Positions 59,606 to 60,661 of a stretch of 61,000 nucleotides of DNA are shown here, piece after piece. This DNA is from Symbiodinium natans. Taxonomy: Eukaryota; Sar; Dinophyceae; Suessiales; Symbiodiniaceae. The notes under the pieces are model-generated. The model was not told the DNA's origin. It made no database searches and was given only the letters and a program-made list of their open reading frames with translations. The stretch spans positions 64,001 through 125,000 of the forward strand of contig CAJNDS010002403.1 in the NCBI GenBank assembly GCA_905221605.1, in the 5' to 3' direction. Each line of letters opens with the position of its first letter. Position 1 is the first letter of the stretch. Both the position numbers and the translations under genes were made by a program.

Positions 59606-60661
59606 CATATATACATATATACATATATACATATATACATATATACATATATATGTAGATATATAGGCTTATCTCCTGAATTATCAACCCTAAGCCCTAG
59701 AATGCCTATAGCTCCTAAACCGACAACCCGATAACGCTGTGCCAGGGTTTAGGGTTTGGGGTTTGGGGGTTTGGGGGTTTGGGGGTTTGGGGGTTTGGGG
59801 GTTTGGGGGTTTGGGGGTTTGGGGGTTTGGGGGTTTGGGGGTTTGGGGGTTTAGGGTTTAGGGTTTAGGGTTTAGGGTTTAGGGTTTAGGGTTTAGGGTT
59901 TAGGGGCGGGCCCATATAGCACCTTGGACGTCAGGCTCTGAGGATTCTTGATGGTCTGACCTGGGAGATTATCGGAGCGAGGCCTGAGGGATTTTGATTC
60001 TAGGGTCCTCTAAGGGGGGGGTTCAAGGGGGGTTTAAGGGTTTAGGGTTTAGGGTTTAGGGGGGGTTTGTAACCTAAGAATCCCTAATACTTCCCACTGC
60101 TCCCTAAGCCTTGGAGATTTTCGGGGCTAGGCCTGGGGGTTTTGATTGCAGGGTCCTTCCGAGGGGGGGGGGGGGGGTTCAAGGGGGGTTAAAGGGTTTT
60201 GGTTTTGGGGTGTGGGGTTTAGGGTTTGGGGTTTGGGGTTGGGAGGGGGGTTCAAGGGGGGGTATGTAACTCAAGGATCCCTAATACTTCCCACTACCTC
60301 CGTAAGGCTCCCTAAGCTTCCCCAAGGTTCCCTAGGTACCTTACGGCTTCGGGGTGAGGGCTCAGGGCTGAGGGTGTAATTAGGACAGGCTTTGGGCTGA
60401 GTAAGGGTGTAAAAAGGATTGAGGGTTTTGAGGTGAAGGTTCAGTGTCTTGGGGTTCGAGGGGGGGGGGGTGGGAGGTGGTAGCTTTTAAGCTGCTAGTT
60501 CAGGAGAAGCCAAACTACGAACTACCCCCCCCCCCCCCCCGGCACTGACGAATCTCCAAAACCCTAAACAACCCCAAACTCTGTCCCTGATCTACAAGAC
60601 CCTTGCCTGTTCCGTACATCCGAGCGGCTTTCGTCGAGAACGATGCAGCTGAAGCGCAATT
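20436..60661 (-). CDS. SNF2/SWI2-family helicase, 26 placed micro-exons (5' part off window)
   Basis: This would be a nuclear DNA-dependent ATPase of the SNF2 superfamily (chromatin remodelling or DNA repair). Exons, 5' to 3', on the minus strand: 60626-60661, 59460-59491, 58769-58826, 57271-57289, 55687-55744, 44425-44472, 41661-41704, 41297-41360, 41050-41092, 40441-40508, 37546-37611, 37307-37383, 36807-36843, 35795-35826, 34762-34813, 33884-33949, 32798-32854, 31321-31361, 30648-30690, 29767-29776, 25889-25908, 25403-25445, 23878-23917, 22507-22541, 21135-21157, 20436-20495. The conceptual join is 390 codons without an internal stop. It gives motif II (LDESQ), motif III (LSGTPIEN), [40 protein letters not shown] and RAHRIGQ in family order, then TAG. 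All acceptors are AG; donors are mostly GC, with GA at two sites and GT at three. Exons 8-10 have uncertain edges. It best resembles bacterial-type SNF2 proteins. A large copia element and a PPR gene sit in its introns. Confidence 0.88.
21135..21157 (-). CDS. SNF2 exon 25: 23-nt micro-exon GENDSIAK
   Basis: The 23 nt read GENDSIAK. Acceptor AAAGCAG; donor GCCAAG followed by GC. The sequence is less conserved here; phase and position support it. Confidence 0.75.
21352..21482 (-). repeat. Inverted-repeat element, family C copy 1
   Basis: Ends TATAGGGGYC are inverted. Its complement shares GGGGTCGGAA.AATT and TAGTATTCCCTTACGG with the copy at 31031-31108. Non-coding; MITE-like; within intron 24 of the SNF2 gene, just upstream of exon 25. 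Confidence 0.6.
22507..22541 (-). CDS. SNF2 exon 24: KALAASVL
   Basis: The 35 nt read [11 protein letters not shown] and one base of G. Acceptor CCTTGCAG; donor TCTCAG followed by GC. Confidence 0.88.
22610..22680 (+). repeat. TTTAGGG array
   Basis: About nine near-perfect units follow 8-mer TTTAGGGG and GGTTCAGG variants. It lies between exons 23 and 24 of the SNF2 gene. Confidence 0.9.
22915..22992 (-). repeat. CCCTAAA array switching to 8-mer CCCCTAAA
   Basis: Three 7-mer units are followed by about seven homogeneous 8-mer CCCCTAAA units. Intron 23 of the SNF2 gene. Confidence 0.85.
23878..23917 (-). CDS. SNF2 exon 23: GSCEERL
   Basis: The 40 nt read [12 protein letters not shown] after completing G, like GT.EERI..I...K. 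Acceptor TTGGTCAG; donor GGAAA followed by GC. Confidence 0.9.
25018..25219 (+). repeat. Long TTTAGGG array
   Basis: About 28 near-perfect units with one-base slips at 25031 and 25172. It is intronic (between exons 22 and 23 of the SNF2 gene), oriented opposite to the CCCTAAA/CCCCAAA sequence just left of it (24690-24930). Confidence 0.92.
25403..25445 (-). CDS. SNF2 exon 22: [10 protein letters not shown]
   Basis: The 43 nt read [14 protein letters not shown] plus one base of G, matching the V.V.RFVTEGT segment after RIGQ. Acceptor CTTACAG; donor GAAG followed by GT. Confidence 0.9.
25889..25908 (-). CDS. SNF2 exon 21: 20-nt micro-exon, motif VI RAHRIGQ
   Basis: Twenty nt complete R and read AHRIGQ, with the arginine finger of motif VI. 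Acceptor GCCTGAG; donor GCCAG followed by GC. The PPR gene lies in the intron upstream. Confidence 0.9.
26202..28067 (-). CDS. Pentatricopeptide-repeat (PPR) protein, intronless, nested in SNF2 intron
   Basis: This is a 621-codon frame made almost entirely of about 35-residue P-class PPR motifs. Repeats show the typical D[VA][VIF]TY/LNAA(I/M)(S/T)AC(E)K...W..AL.LL pattern, e.g. [13 protein letters not shown] and [16 protein letters not shown] proteins bind organelle RNA; plastid or mitochondrial location is inferred, and no clear transit peptide is visible. The frame starts mid-repeat at ATG 28067-28065, so an upstream exon is possible. A block of about 498 bp (26718-27215) recurs at 27453-27950 with few differences; the 735-bp offset equals exactly seven 35-residue repeats. 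It lies between SNF2 exons 20 and 21 on the same strand. Confidence 0.85.
   Translation of the reverse strand: MLYDCRRAAGRPTVITVTAVINLQKSASMWLQSMLIFACLQQSSLKPDVIAMNSAISSCLKPAHWPCALALASRMVDVVLKPDLVTYSTLMSTCSNAAKWQQALSLLERIGSASLEADVALLNAAMRAFSLSSSWELVLCWMLELSKQEVRPDAFTYSAAMTACEIKSAWQQALHLLHSLDQERLQTSVVTSSIAMSACEKAACWPSGLALHTAMAFQQVSPDDMLSSVLISACNRQLQWKTAAEVMTKSRGRQLRIDLVSHSGNIHACAQTEPWSQAVLLLGLLEQSSLKPDVIAVNSAISSCLKPTHWPGALALASQMVDVVLKPDLVTYSTLMSTCSNAAKWQQALSLLERVGSASLEADVALLNAAMRAFSLSSSWELVLCWMLELSKQEVRPDAFTYSAAMTACEIKSAWQQALHLLHSLDQERLQTSVVTSSIAMSACEKAACWQVALSLLRVLRARQPVVEMLPHSVSVSSCGKAAQWKLATRLLHDAVLHGAEADVIMHSTVMSAYEKAVKWKQALHMVSDLFWVKLHGNAIACNAATGTCEKAGKWKQVVAVLAHLEQAQQEADVTALNAAISACEKAAQPQQAVHLLHRLDESTPRSQAGLLAIVSMRKSA
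26718..27215 (-). repeat. Internal duplication in PPR gene, copy distal to start codon
   Basis: Nearly identical to 27453-27950 at a 735-bp offset, both in the same reading frame. Differences include CTCATCGCTGCGTTC here against CTCATGGCTGCATTC in the other copy. Confidence 0.9.
28770..28905. repeat. Inverted-repeat element, family E
   Basis: The left arm GGGGGGTTTCCGAAATTAGG is inverted relative to CCCTATTTTCGTAAACCCCC at the right. Similar sequence near 24595-24690 may be a diverged relative. Non-coding; in the intron holding the PPR gene. Confidence 0.55.
29767..29776 (-). CDS. SNF2 exon 20: 10-nt micro-exon
   Basis: Ten nt (GCTACCGATC) encode ATD and the first base of R. Acceptor CTGGAG; donor GC. 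They link exons 19 and 21 into AQATDRAHRIGQ in the correct phase. The call rests on family conservation and the flanking signals. Confidence 0.75.
29903..30024. repeat. Inverted-repeat element, family B
   Basis: The ends CTGAAGGTTCATGGG and CCCATGAACCTTCAAG are inverted, with TATAAGTAGGGTT continuing each arm. Other copies or fragments: 34235-34350, 35313-35415, 38773-38870, 57993-58161, and half-copies at 21527-21560 and 44502-44521. Confidence 0.75.
30121..30414. repeat. Tandem duplication, 150-bp unit
   Basis: 30121-30263 and 30271-30414 align at a 150-bp offset, sharing GCCTGGGGCTTA, CCAATGAACCTTCAAGCCAT and GCCCATAAAGCCCCAAGCCC. In the SNF2 intron between exons 19 and 20. Confidence 0.85.
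30513..30620 (-). repeat. CCCTAAA array
   Basis: About 15 near-perfect units directly downstream (in gene direction) of SNF2 exon 19. Confidence 0.9.
30648..30690 (-). CDS. SNF2 exon 19: [10 protein letters not shown]
   Basis: The 43 nt read [14 protein letters not shown], part of motif V-VI. Acceptor AGCCAAG; donor GCTCAG followed by GC. Confidence 0.93.
31031..31108 (+). repeat. Inverted-repeat element, family C copy 2 (partial)
   Basis: Shares GGGGTCGGAACAATTACTA, TATTCCCTTG and AACTATAATAACCCC with the complement of 21352-21482. Confidence 0.6.
31321..31361 (-). CDS. SNF2 exon 18: motif V
   Basis: The 41 nt read [13 protein letters not shown] plus two bases of V. Acceptor CAAGAG; donor CACGT followed by GC. 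It matches AGG.GLNLTAASHV closely. Confidence 0.93.
31425..31551. repeat. Inverted-repeat element, family D
   Basis: The left arm CAGACCCCTGGGAGGATCCA is inverted relative to TGGATCCTCCCAGGCGTCTG at the right. The interior is AT-rich and non-coding. In the intron between SNF2 exons 17 and 18. Confidence 0.75.
32448..32548. repeat. Inverted-repeat element, family A copy 1
   Basis: A palindromic element of about 100 bp with TTGGGAYGTTCC ends and an inner TAGCAGACCTTAATAGGG / CCCTATTAAGGACTGATA pair. A half-copy starts at 32387. Confidence 0.8.
32639..32720 (-). repeat. CCCTAAA array
   Basis: About 11 near-perfect units just downstream of SNF2 exon 17 in gene direction. Confidence 0.9.
32798..32854 (-). 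CDS. SNF2 exon 17: VRDFSK...VLTLK
   Basis: The 57 nt read [19 protein letters not shown], leading into motif V. Acceptor AGAAGAAG; donor CTGAAG followed by GC. Confidence 0.9.
33884..33949 (-). CDS. SNF2 exon 16: [12 protein letters not shown]
   Basis: The 66 nt read [20 protein letters not shown] and DK, the G....ER segment. Acceptor CTGATCAG; donor GACAAG followed by GC. Confidence 0.9.
34040..34113 (+). repeat. TTTAGGG array
   Basis: About ten units in the intron between SNF2 exons 15 and 16. It faces the CCCTAAA array at 34669-34741, on the other side of a family B inverted-repeat copy. Confidence 0.88.
34762..34813 (-). CDS. SNF2 exon 15: QYRGTQDLL
   Basis: The 52 nt read [17 protein letters not shown], completing IFTQY. 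Acceptor AGCTCAG; donor CTGAGG followed by GC. Confidence 0.9.
34850..35003 (+). repeat. TTTAGGG array switching to 8-mer TTTCAGGG
   Basis: Seven-base units give way to about eight homogeneous TTTCAGGG units at 34948-35000. Intronic. Confidence 0.88.
35795..35826 (-). CDS. SNF2 exon 14: KVLIFT
   Basis: The 32 nt read [11 protein letters not shown], the first strand of the C-terminal helicase lobe. Acceptor CCTGCAG; donor TTCAC followed by GC. Confidence 0.9.
36807..36843 (-). CDS. SNF2 exon 13: LRLLELL
   Basis: The 37 nt read [12 protein letters not shown] after completing K of SGK. Acceptor CCTCAG; donor GGGAG followed by GC. This is the helix before motif IV. Confidence 0.88.
37307..37383 (-). 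CDS. SNF2 exon 12: VCNHP...SGK
   Basis: The 77 nt begin VCNHPASLP and end SGK, the conserved pair before the second helicase lobe. Acceptor CTGACAG; donor GGAAA followed by GA. This is the longest exon placed. Confidence 0.9.
37546..37611 (-). CDS. SNF2 exon 11: [16 protein letters not shown]
   Basis: The 66 nt end [16 protein letters not shown], matching the RRG.VL..L.RLKQ segment. Acceptor AGCAAG; donor CAGCAG followed by GT. It joins exon 12 to give RLQQVCNHP. Confidence 0.88.
37807..37910. repeat. Inverted-repeat element, family A copy 2
   Basis: Ends TTGGGATGTTCCC and GGGGGAACATCCCAA; inner arms AGTCCTTAATTGGGATTATA and TATAATCCCGATTGAGGGCT pair almost perfectly. Between SNF2 exons 10 and 11. 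Confidence 0.85.
38113..38281 (-). repeat. CCCTAAA array with internal CGCTAAA block
   Basis: About ten standard units, then nine consecutive variant units (GCTAAAC, i.e. TTTAGCG on the other strand) at about 38184-38248, then standard units again. The clean block implies local amplification of a single variant. Confidence 0.92.
39295..39640 (-). CDS. Possible coding fragment, unknown
   Basis: A stop-free minus-strand frame in otherwise repeat-rich intron sequence. The central part ([20 protein letters not shown]) has ordinary protein-like composition with a basic patch after it. I recognise no family. It could be an additional exon or a fragment of another gene. Confidence 0.2.
40046..40163 (-). 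repeat. CCCTAAA array with internal CCCTAAG block
   Basis: Standard units flank about eight CCCTAAG units at 40093-40146. The same variant recurs at 56113-56219, with CCCTAGG too. Confidence 0.9.
40441..40508 (-). CDS. SNF2 exon 10: [11 protein letters not shown]
   Basis: The 68 nt read [20 protein letters not shown] and two more residues, resembling the EQ..LY segment. Acceptor TTGTAAG; donor TCG followed by GC. The acceptor could also be CACAG, 24 nt further in. Confidence 0.65.
41050..41092 (-). CDS. SNF2 exon 9 (provisional): RYVRGVIES
   Basis: The 43 nt read [14 protein letters not shown], like the segment after the LT..Q motif. Acceptor ACTCAG; donor CCAG followed by GT. The phase fits, but the match to the family is weaker, so it could be skipped or have other edges. 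Confidence 0.45.
41297..41360 (-). CDS. SNF2 exon 8: RLKSD...LPEK
   Basis: Reads [20 protein letters not shown] followed by V. The acceptor is AAACCCCAG, inside a telomere-like run. The 3' edge is uncertain: a GC donor at 41296 keeps phase with the next exon, while GC at 41288 or GT at 41285 are alternatives (the frame stays open as AVRLS). Confidence 0.82.
41661..41704 (-). CDS. SNF2 exon 7: PFVLR
   Basis: The 44 nt read [14 protein letters not shown] plus two bases of R. Acceptor TAAAACAG, in telomere-like sequence; donor CTAAG followed by GC. This is the PFxLRR segment between the two ATPase lobes. Confidence 0.9.
42385..42836 (-). pseudogene. Reverse-transcriptase fragment, frameshifted
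   Basis: On the minus strand, 42836 to about 42750 reads [16 protein letters not shown] with the catalytic YVDD at 42770-42759. From 42747 the matching downstream part ([19 protein letters not shown], then an RT thumb-like helix region) continues in another frame to 42385. The pieces belong to one retroelement RT, so an indel lies between 42747 and 42759. Telomere-like repeat flanks it on both sides. It is in the SNF2 intron between exons 6 and 7. Confidence 0.65.
42940..43089 (-). other. Stop-free coding-like fragment
   Basis: About 50 codons without a stop ([20 protein letters not shown] then [20 protein letters not shown]), bounded by telomere-like repeats and 100 bp upstream of the RT fragment on the same strand. 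Possibly part of the same retroelement. No domain is recognised. Confidence 0.3.
43898..44031 (-). repeat. CCCTAAA array
   Basis: About 19 units with a single ccctaga variant. In the SNF2 intron between exons 6 and 7. Confidence 0.9.
44425..44472 (-). CDS. SNF2 exon 6: [12 protein letters not shown]
   Basis: The 48 nt read [16 protein letters not shown], the F...F..P[IL] segment that follows GFLG in SNF2 proteins. Joining to exon 5 gives the usual four-residue spacing between G and F. Acceptor CGGAAG; donor GGG followed by GC. An inverted-repeat element lies 50 bp upstream in the intron. Confidence 0.85.
44524..44610. repeat. Inverted-repeat element, family A copy 3
   Basis: Ends TTGGGATGTTCCCCC and GGGGGAACGTCCCAA; inner TAACAGTCCTTAATAAGG / CCTATAAGGACTGTTAAC. 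It lies 52 bp upstream of SNF2 exon 6, next to a half-copy of family B. Confidence 0.85.
44998..45175 (-). pseudogene. Gene fragment of unknown family
   Basis: The minus-strand frame reads [20 protein letters not shown], then [19 protein letters not shown]. It is clearly protein-like, but only about 58 codons long and cut off by telomere-like repeat on both sides. I have a weak impression that such pieces are multi-copy in dinoflagellates but cannot name the family. It does not fit the SNF2 gene. Confidence 0.35.
45335..45542 (+). repeat. 5' LTR
   Basis: 208 bp, identical base for base to 55031-55238. It begins TGCGGAGC and ends CCCCCCGTA (TG...TA rather than TG...CA). It contains TTTTGGCTCAAG at 45406-45417, the 3' end of the dinoflagellate spliced leader. 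Confidence 0.95.
45543..45554 (+). promoter_or_regulatory. Primer-binding site, half-tRNA-iMet type
   Basis: GGTTATGAGCCC directly after the LTR is the complement of the anticodon stem-loop of initiator tRNA-Met (GGGCTCATAACC), not of the tRNA 3' end. Drosophila copia is known to prime from such a cleaved tRNA-iMet half. Confidence 0.8.
45605..46741 (+). CDS. Retrotransposon ORF1, Gag N-terminal region
   Basis: 378 codons from the first ATG after the primer-binding site; the frame is open from 45575. The sequence is low complexity and charged at the start, with a heptad-like stretch ([20 protein letters not shown]) near residues 150-175, then a G/P-rich tract. It has no catalytic motif. It ends in a 79-nt overlap with the next frame, which lacks a nearby ATG, so the two are probably joined by a -1 frame change or were separated by an indel. 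Confidence 0.75.
   Translation: MDMMRRRSEPGLSPTANEAEGNRGDGGEDRQQMVQALTDGREVAMIQPTPQVENEVVPVQAANPFWSERAQEEMRLRQSRPASLPASGGDRSGEGTRRPPSLQDLLGQEPAPVERPSSGLMGQMERGTIGGVQADEELIPDVSGEEQTEDMAVVKRALKELLVQTKELGNRLHRVEEKSYTSAASGSASRARSSGVVDANTAYPLGMTPEKQYLPGQVFYTDGMGGFWTVLPDGTWLPIEGYDLPKGCDLQSLPGSRKGDVQVEDEKEVPMMHVAEGKKPSRLPPLNYPTGGPASGGYASGPPGLTHVPITSVPSGVDGSAAPVGNQPGFVSARETATQENSAGSGGYTMVDDVPYRWKMVAGKLELEKVPLTAVRLV
46675..49689 (+). CDS. Retrotransposon ORF2: Gag, zinc fingers, two protease-like domains, methyltransferase-like N-half
   Basis: The frame is open from 46663; the first codon GTG is unlikely to be a real start. Residues about 65-300 are Gag-like ([15 protein letters not shown]...). A CCCH finger (C-x9-C-x5-C-x3-H) and a CCHC knuckle ([14 protein letters not shown]) lie near residues 342-392. 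Two protease-like domains follow, centred on DTAAT (D506) and DSGAS (D667). Near the C-terminus VVVHLFSG (863-870) and GGPPCR (917-922, candidate catalytic C921) resemble motifs I and IV of C5-cytosine methyltransferases. The stop at 49687-49689 falls inside that last domain, which continues in the next frame. Confidence 0.85.
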   Translation: MENGRWEVGIRKGSAHSCTPGIGHGLPQGPGGRVSLPPGAVVPRGMPITGDSSGTERPEALGKHVMSLPTLADYTPSNPTALGDWIAMIEPMLSSLTDTGRVWWQCVYSKAYQAYAKWLSVSPLERLGIKAELEGLKVVQTVHVLLEQRAVSLLLQAIPERLKTEIVSTRMLGSVMIFYKLLTVYQPGGANERSTMLNFLVQPSPATSISEAIKGVRQWAQWRSRLRELRAAEPDATLLIKGLDGLSSALLAKHPTVHFRVASFREKLGVDYSPTSETATKLAEMLQAEFELLLHSAGEQEVKQDSDAKKRARLNKAQKGTGDETEEGDKGKGKGKRYSGDGERPFCWIYGKTDAGCKFGSRCKFRHDKDSLERGRCFECGAVGHLQPQCPYKDGASSNVDSNPERSRSKGNSPKGGKGGKGAKWGNAKKAEVAEGGDETANAGLDKGSASPSSPSTANQVLVEALEVLKSMKLSSEQSASSGDPSIRMLCGSGLLQQEGRVALVDTAATHLARTLFPWECLPDTTVMVQSALGGVTMRITEKGTLIREDNGPLIIPLWLILEFGANLTVINGMCHVGAKSSLDQLLWFEHGCLVMDYKTAEKMVLHAERQRASWSHSQWRNGRADCGVGSSDATLLPKQGEGRGVCVLHVARVSDTNECSGMGMLDSGASHPLRSLRPGEQLPQQKVLVSLAVGSREMCITPGGTLVTPEMVDPLVPIGKASALVGLRVQWRGGKCTASHPVLGELRVRDLNGCPCLEKEVALQIIDEMDWCSPKQALKVARMVQGCPNTDNEVAVKTSLQSAARTASANEEEFVQACWRFLRWFYGDIPENMLMELLPRGDIAALPFNRHKRRRLARAKRVVVHLFSGKQKWHFPSRDVEVLELDLTKGGDLHNSSVWKYLLHLAAEGKVVAVVGGPPCRTVSRLRGEDGGPPVLRRRCGPERLGLKSLPWPHQELAQKDGVLLLKMLFLYDVAVHSRCGTAEVINGVLSSLAWKALGTLNS
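49659..54275 (+). CDS. Retrotransposon ORF3: methyltransferase-like C-half, integrase, dioxygenase-like, RT, RNase H
   Basis: 1538 codons. Residues 1-80 carry ESPGDPE and [11 protein letters not shown], the rest of the methyltransferase-like domain. An HHCC finger (HCLRGH...CQIC, about 163-180) precedes the integrase core D205, D355, E391; D355 and E391 have exactly 35 residues between them. D205 and D355 are 150 apart because of an acidic insertion. Residues about 690-840 are 2-oxoglutarate/Fe(II)-dioxygenase-like (H754-x-D756, H822, R831). A coiled-coil linker follows (about 930-1030). The RT has LDISKAF (D1112) and YVDD (1222-1225). RNase H has D1411, AEAELHAS and D1489. It ends at TGA 54273-54275, created by a short repeat expansion just before the conserved ADLLTK end. 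Confidence 0.92.
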   Translation: MESPGDPELIGKDFSQNGKTVLSAEDLVDGSQEGLSSPTFWSWPEVKSFCERYGMYAAHFDQGALGHALVKPTTFLVSDMELWESLEQVRVVVPWSATFASTLEERIGQSSIWARWAFGLVKRIRHRLAQWLHESDAEREAMVLKKEEREGTLRRLTTEERAFRDHCLRGHIPFRRDCQICVSAAGKERRHLRRKHGDAYTLSLDLAGPYKCSKDAHQQKPRHAVIGVYQFPMLDPNVGRPPEKEEDADEVEDQVADEGAGVGEWLGDAVANFEEEDSAPVEPAPVLEAEVLKIQASEKSWKELKDHLTQPVRMINFVMVEPIVDKQQTTVLSAVQRMMVRLQRHGYPVLRIHSDRAGEFVNARFRSFCETRLIYRTTGDPGVPQTNGRAEACVGLFKRGVRSLLKEARLGPAYWALAARHWSMLRWQKAERELGLNPKALLPFGAQIQVKRRPWELLGPDGTKKGRQWVDRTQPALLLGPCDDLPGGYWVEAQGTAKDPDELVLFPCTTIFSNIKEPPELELEGVVEEQEPSPPEHRLKGKKPALRFADEEGPPLPPPRDPPVRHRLMEKSPASSLRGHVGSLRLLRKRGESPPLEIFEDDMQGLGELEENADVEDNVPGDEYWPTCCSPHENAYLVCKSETAEDGTQLEKEEQKAKSMYERSMYDYVDCEELLEGIVYPKRVNRRGGINNWCTSTRALVLGHYTHGGVCGITKETHRRPWLCRYLASFVRHHNPEAKFSALQISCNAPVSLHRDSHNEKHCCNYVCGFGDYKDGQLWVEDEKVLEEGAEVVEQSYGKKVLPGKLVDIHWNFMSFFPRKLHGPMPWKGNRVSLTGYTPVFMERLGYKDRCYLLQCKFPLPEPQAEEGEKRKWLKMTLKETSLDDLAEEVDYAVFEAHQWALEEHLSIRRLIAEQECCILDEFHGSANESNEENGSETREWLVKAKRAEEQLSKFLVKAAQVQQMVQENTALEAAEEVEFLQTKTIPTQEAMQELEKWRESLSDEVTSLVKELEVVEPTTQEKLDKLAEEPNAPVIEYVPSLVVFTRKQGTGRRRARICACGNFISSTAATEYEGPRSLSRHSLYAPGLDSTTFRCQVRHAAYMVWIIAGLDISKAFLTAPMNRAQREGRLVVVQPPRAVVKLGLCTKEERWIVRKALYGLAESPAAWVEWRDQRLQGMSWVSKDGQAMSFQRSNADPSLFLIVAQEKPEGASKLVGTMGLYVDDFLMAGTMTVLREALEQIRKEWKTSEPEFCGPGCGDGFLKFLGVQIWYRNGSFFLNQEDFVRDLLNRRGYQIDETGKGSNLPMVKETPGEEEEVDIPSLRAAQGAVGEFLWVAIKTRPDLAFCTSQLSLWTSRRPRFVVKKAEEVFRYLAATPTLGLTFGAIATCEKERNEVLRYGRGVKVVESYADASFAAGENEKSHSGAVVVWGDCPVMWATQRQSTVALSTAEAELHASIEGATMIQSCTPIIAALVGTGEESLQKVLYTDSVSTCSIIQYPAGSWRTRHLRIRAAGVRSLVDRGYMVIAHLRGEYMISI
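54257..54287 (+). repeat. Triplicated GTATATGATC in retrotransposon
   Basis: Three GTATATGATC units (54257-54266, 54268-54277, 54278-54287). The extra 21 nt keep the frame but place TGA at 54273-54275. Confidence 0.9.
54282..54845 (+). CDS. Retrotransposon ORF4: end of RNase H plus hydrophobic C-terminal region
   Basis: 187 codons in the same frame as ORF3, six nt after its stop. It starts with [13 protein letters not shown], the normal end of copia RNase H, so it is the severed tail of the polyprotein. Two hydrophobic segments follow ([15 protein letters not shown], and [19 protein letters not shown] next to a basic/aromatic patch), then a Cys/His-rich end ([12 protein letters not shown]). 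The membrane-segment prediction is by eye. Confidence 0.75.
   Translation: MIADLLTKLMSGQVYAKQKALWGLRLLVQGTDLKRASLAMAVMMVAASLQGMATGGEEVSTAGFFCSEEGVCKVANTSTVMVLAQGIDMLVNNSDLVAYLVAAIILWELAWCLFRQLYKWLWVKKAVVIPASATLYTTVGGNCMHASSDCDVLRYSQPRAKTLCKHCLKDGWVVNAEFLGEERAAGT
54846..55030 (+). other. Retrotransposon 3' untranslated region and polypurine tract
   Basis: 185 non-coding bp ending in ACAGGGGGAG (55021-55030), a short polypurine tract flush with the 3' LTR, the expected plus-strand primer. Confidence 0.75.
55031..55238 (+). repeat. 3' LTR
   Basis: Identical to the 5' LTR. Followed by CCCTA, matching the five bases before the 5' LTR. The spliced-leader-like 12-mer is at 55102-55113. Confidence 0.95.
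55687..55744 (-). CDS. SNF2 exon 5: [17 protein letters not shown]
   Basis: The 58 nt read [19 protein letters not shown], the family's NxLxELWSLxxFLxPGxLG segment with H in place of W. The acceptor is CCTAAAG within telomere-like sequence; the donor is AAG followed by GA (AAGGAC is also present at the next acceptor, so the exact cut is ambiguous). The next intron holds the copia element. Confidence 0.9.
55745..56483. other. Intronic spacer with variant telomere blocks and GC-rich shards
   Basis: Low-complexity TTTTTAGGGCTT-type sequence (55790-56110), CCCTAAG/CCCTAGG blocks (56113-56219) and GC-rich shards at 56222-56299 and 56373-56483. The shards are stop-free on one or both strands but do not fit the SNF2 gene between exons 4 and 5. 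Confidence 0.5.
56484..56620 (+). repeat. TTTAGGG array switching to TTTGGGG
   Basis: About 15 standard units followed by four TTTGGGG units. Intronic, between SNF2 exons 4 and 5. Confidence 0.92.
57271..57289 (-). CDS. SNF2 exon 4: 19-nt micro-exon GTPIEN
   Basis: Nineteen nt supply GTPIEN and two bases of the following R, completing motif III. Acceptor CGGCAG; donor AACAG followed by GC. The phase fits both neighbours exactly. Confidence 0.88.
57667..57762. repeat. Inverted-repeat element, family A copy 4
   Basis: Ends CTTGGGATGTTCCCCCTTA and GGGGGAGCATCCCAAG; inner TCCTTAGTAGGGATT / CCCTATGAAGGACTG. Between SNF2 exons 3 and 4. Confidence 0.8.
57993..58161. repeat. Inverted-repeat element, family B, long copy
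   Basis: Begins ACTTGAAGCTTCGTGGGTAG and ends CCCCACATGAACCTCC, with an internal repeat of the arm at 58066-58090 (GAAGGTTCGTGTGGGTAG). Possibly two elements fused or nested. Confidence 0.65.
58769..58826 (-). CDS. SNF2 exon 3: approach to motif III
   Basis: The 58 nt read [19 protein letters not shown] and end one base into the G of motif III (LSG). Acceptor AAACAG; donor TCAG followed by GC. Confidence 0.85.
59220..59285. repeat. TA/GT microsatellite
   Basis: GTGTATATATGTGTGTGTA then ATATATATATAATCG. It lies between SNF2 exons 2 and 3. Confidence 0.85.
59460..59491 (-). CDS. SNF2 exon 2: end of DESQ box, LFKN
   Basis: The 32 nt complete the Q of DESQ and continue [10 protein letters not shown], matching the conserved DEAQ..KN spacing. 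Acceptor CCAAG; donor CGT followed by GC. Confidence 0.8.
59566..59665. repeat. TA / CATATATA microsatellite
   Basis: A pure TA run is followed by about eight CATATATA units. Between SNF2 exons 1 and 2. Confidence 0.9.
59743..59905 (+). repeat. 8-mer TTTGGGGG block joined to TTTAGGG array
   Basis: About 12 consecutive TTTGGGGG units (59764-59852) lead directly into eight TTTAGGG units. Confidence 0.93.
59970..60330. repeat. Tandem duplication with poly-G runs, about 150-bp unit
   Basis: Two copies share GGCCTG.GGG.TTTTGATT.YAGGGTCCT, GGTTCAAGGGGGG and AATCCCTAATACTTCCCACT (59980-60110 and 60130-60300). A diverged third copy is at about 59085-59150. Confidence 0.75.
60626..60661 (-). CDS. 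SNF2 exon 1 of those placed: motif II
   Basis: The 36 nt read [11 protein letters not shown], the Walker B strand and start of the DESQ box. The acceptor is GCCAG and the donor AAAGCC followed by GC. Exons for motifs I and Ia were not found and probably lie beyond 61,000. Confidence 0.7.
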
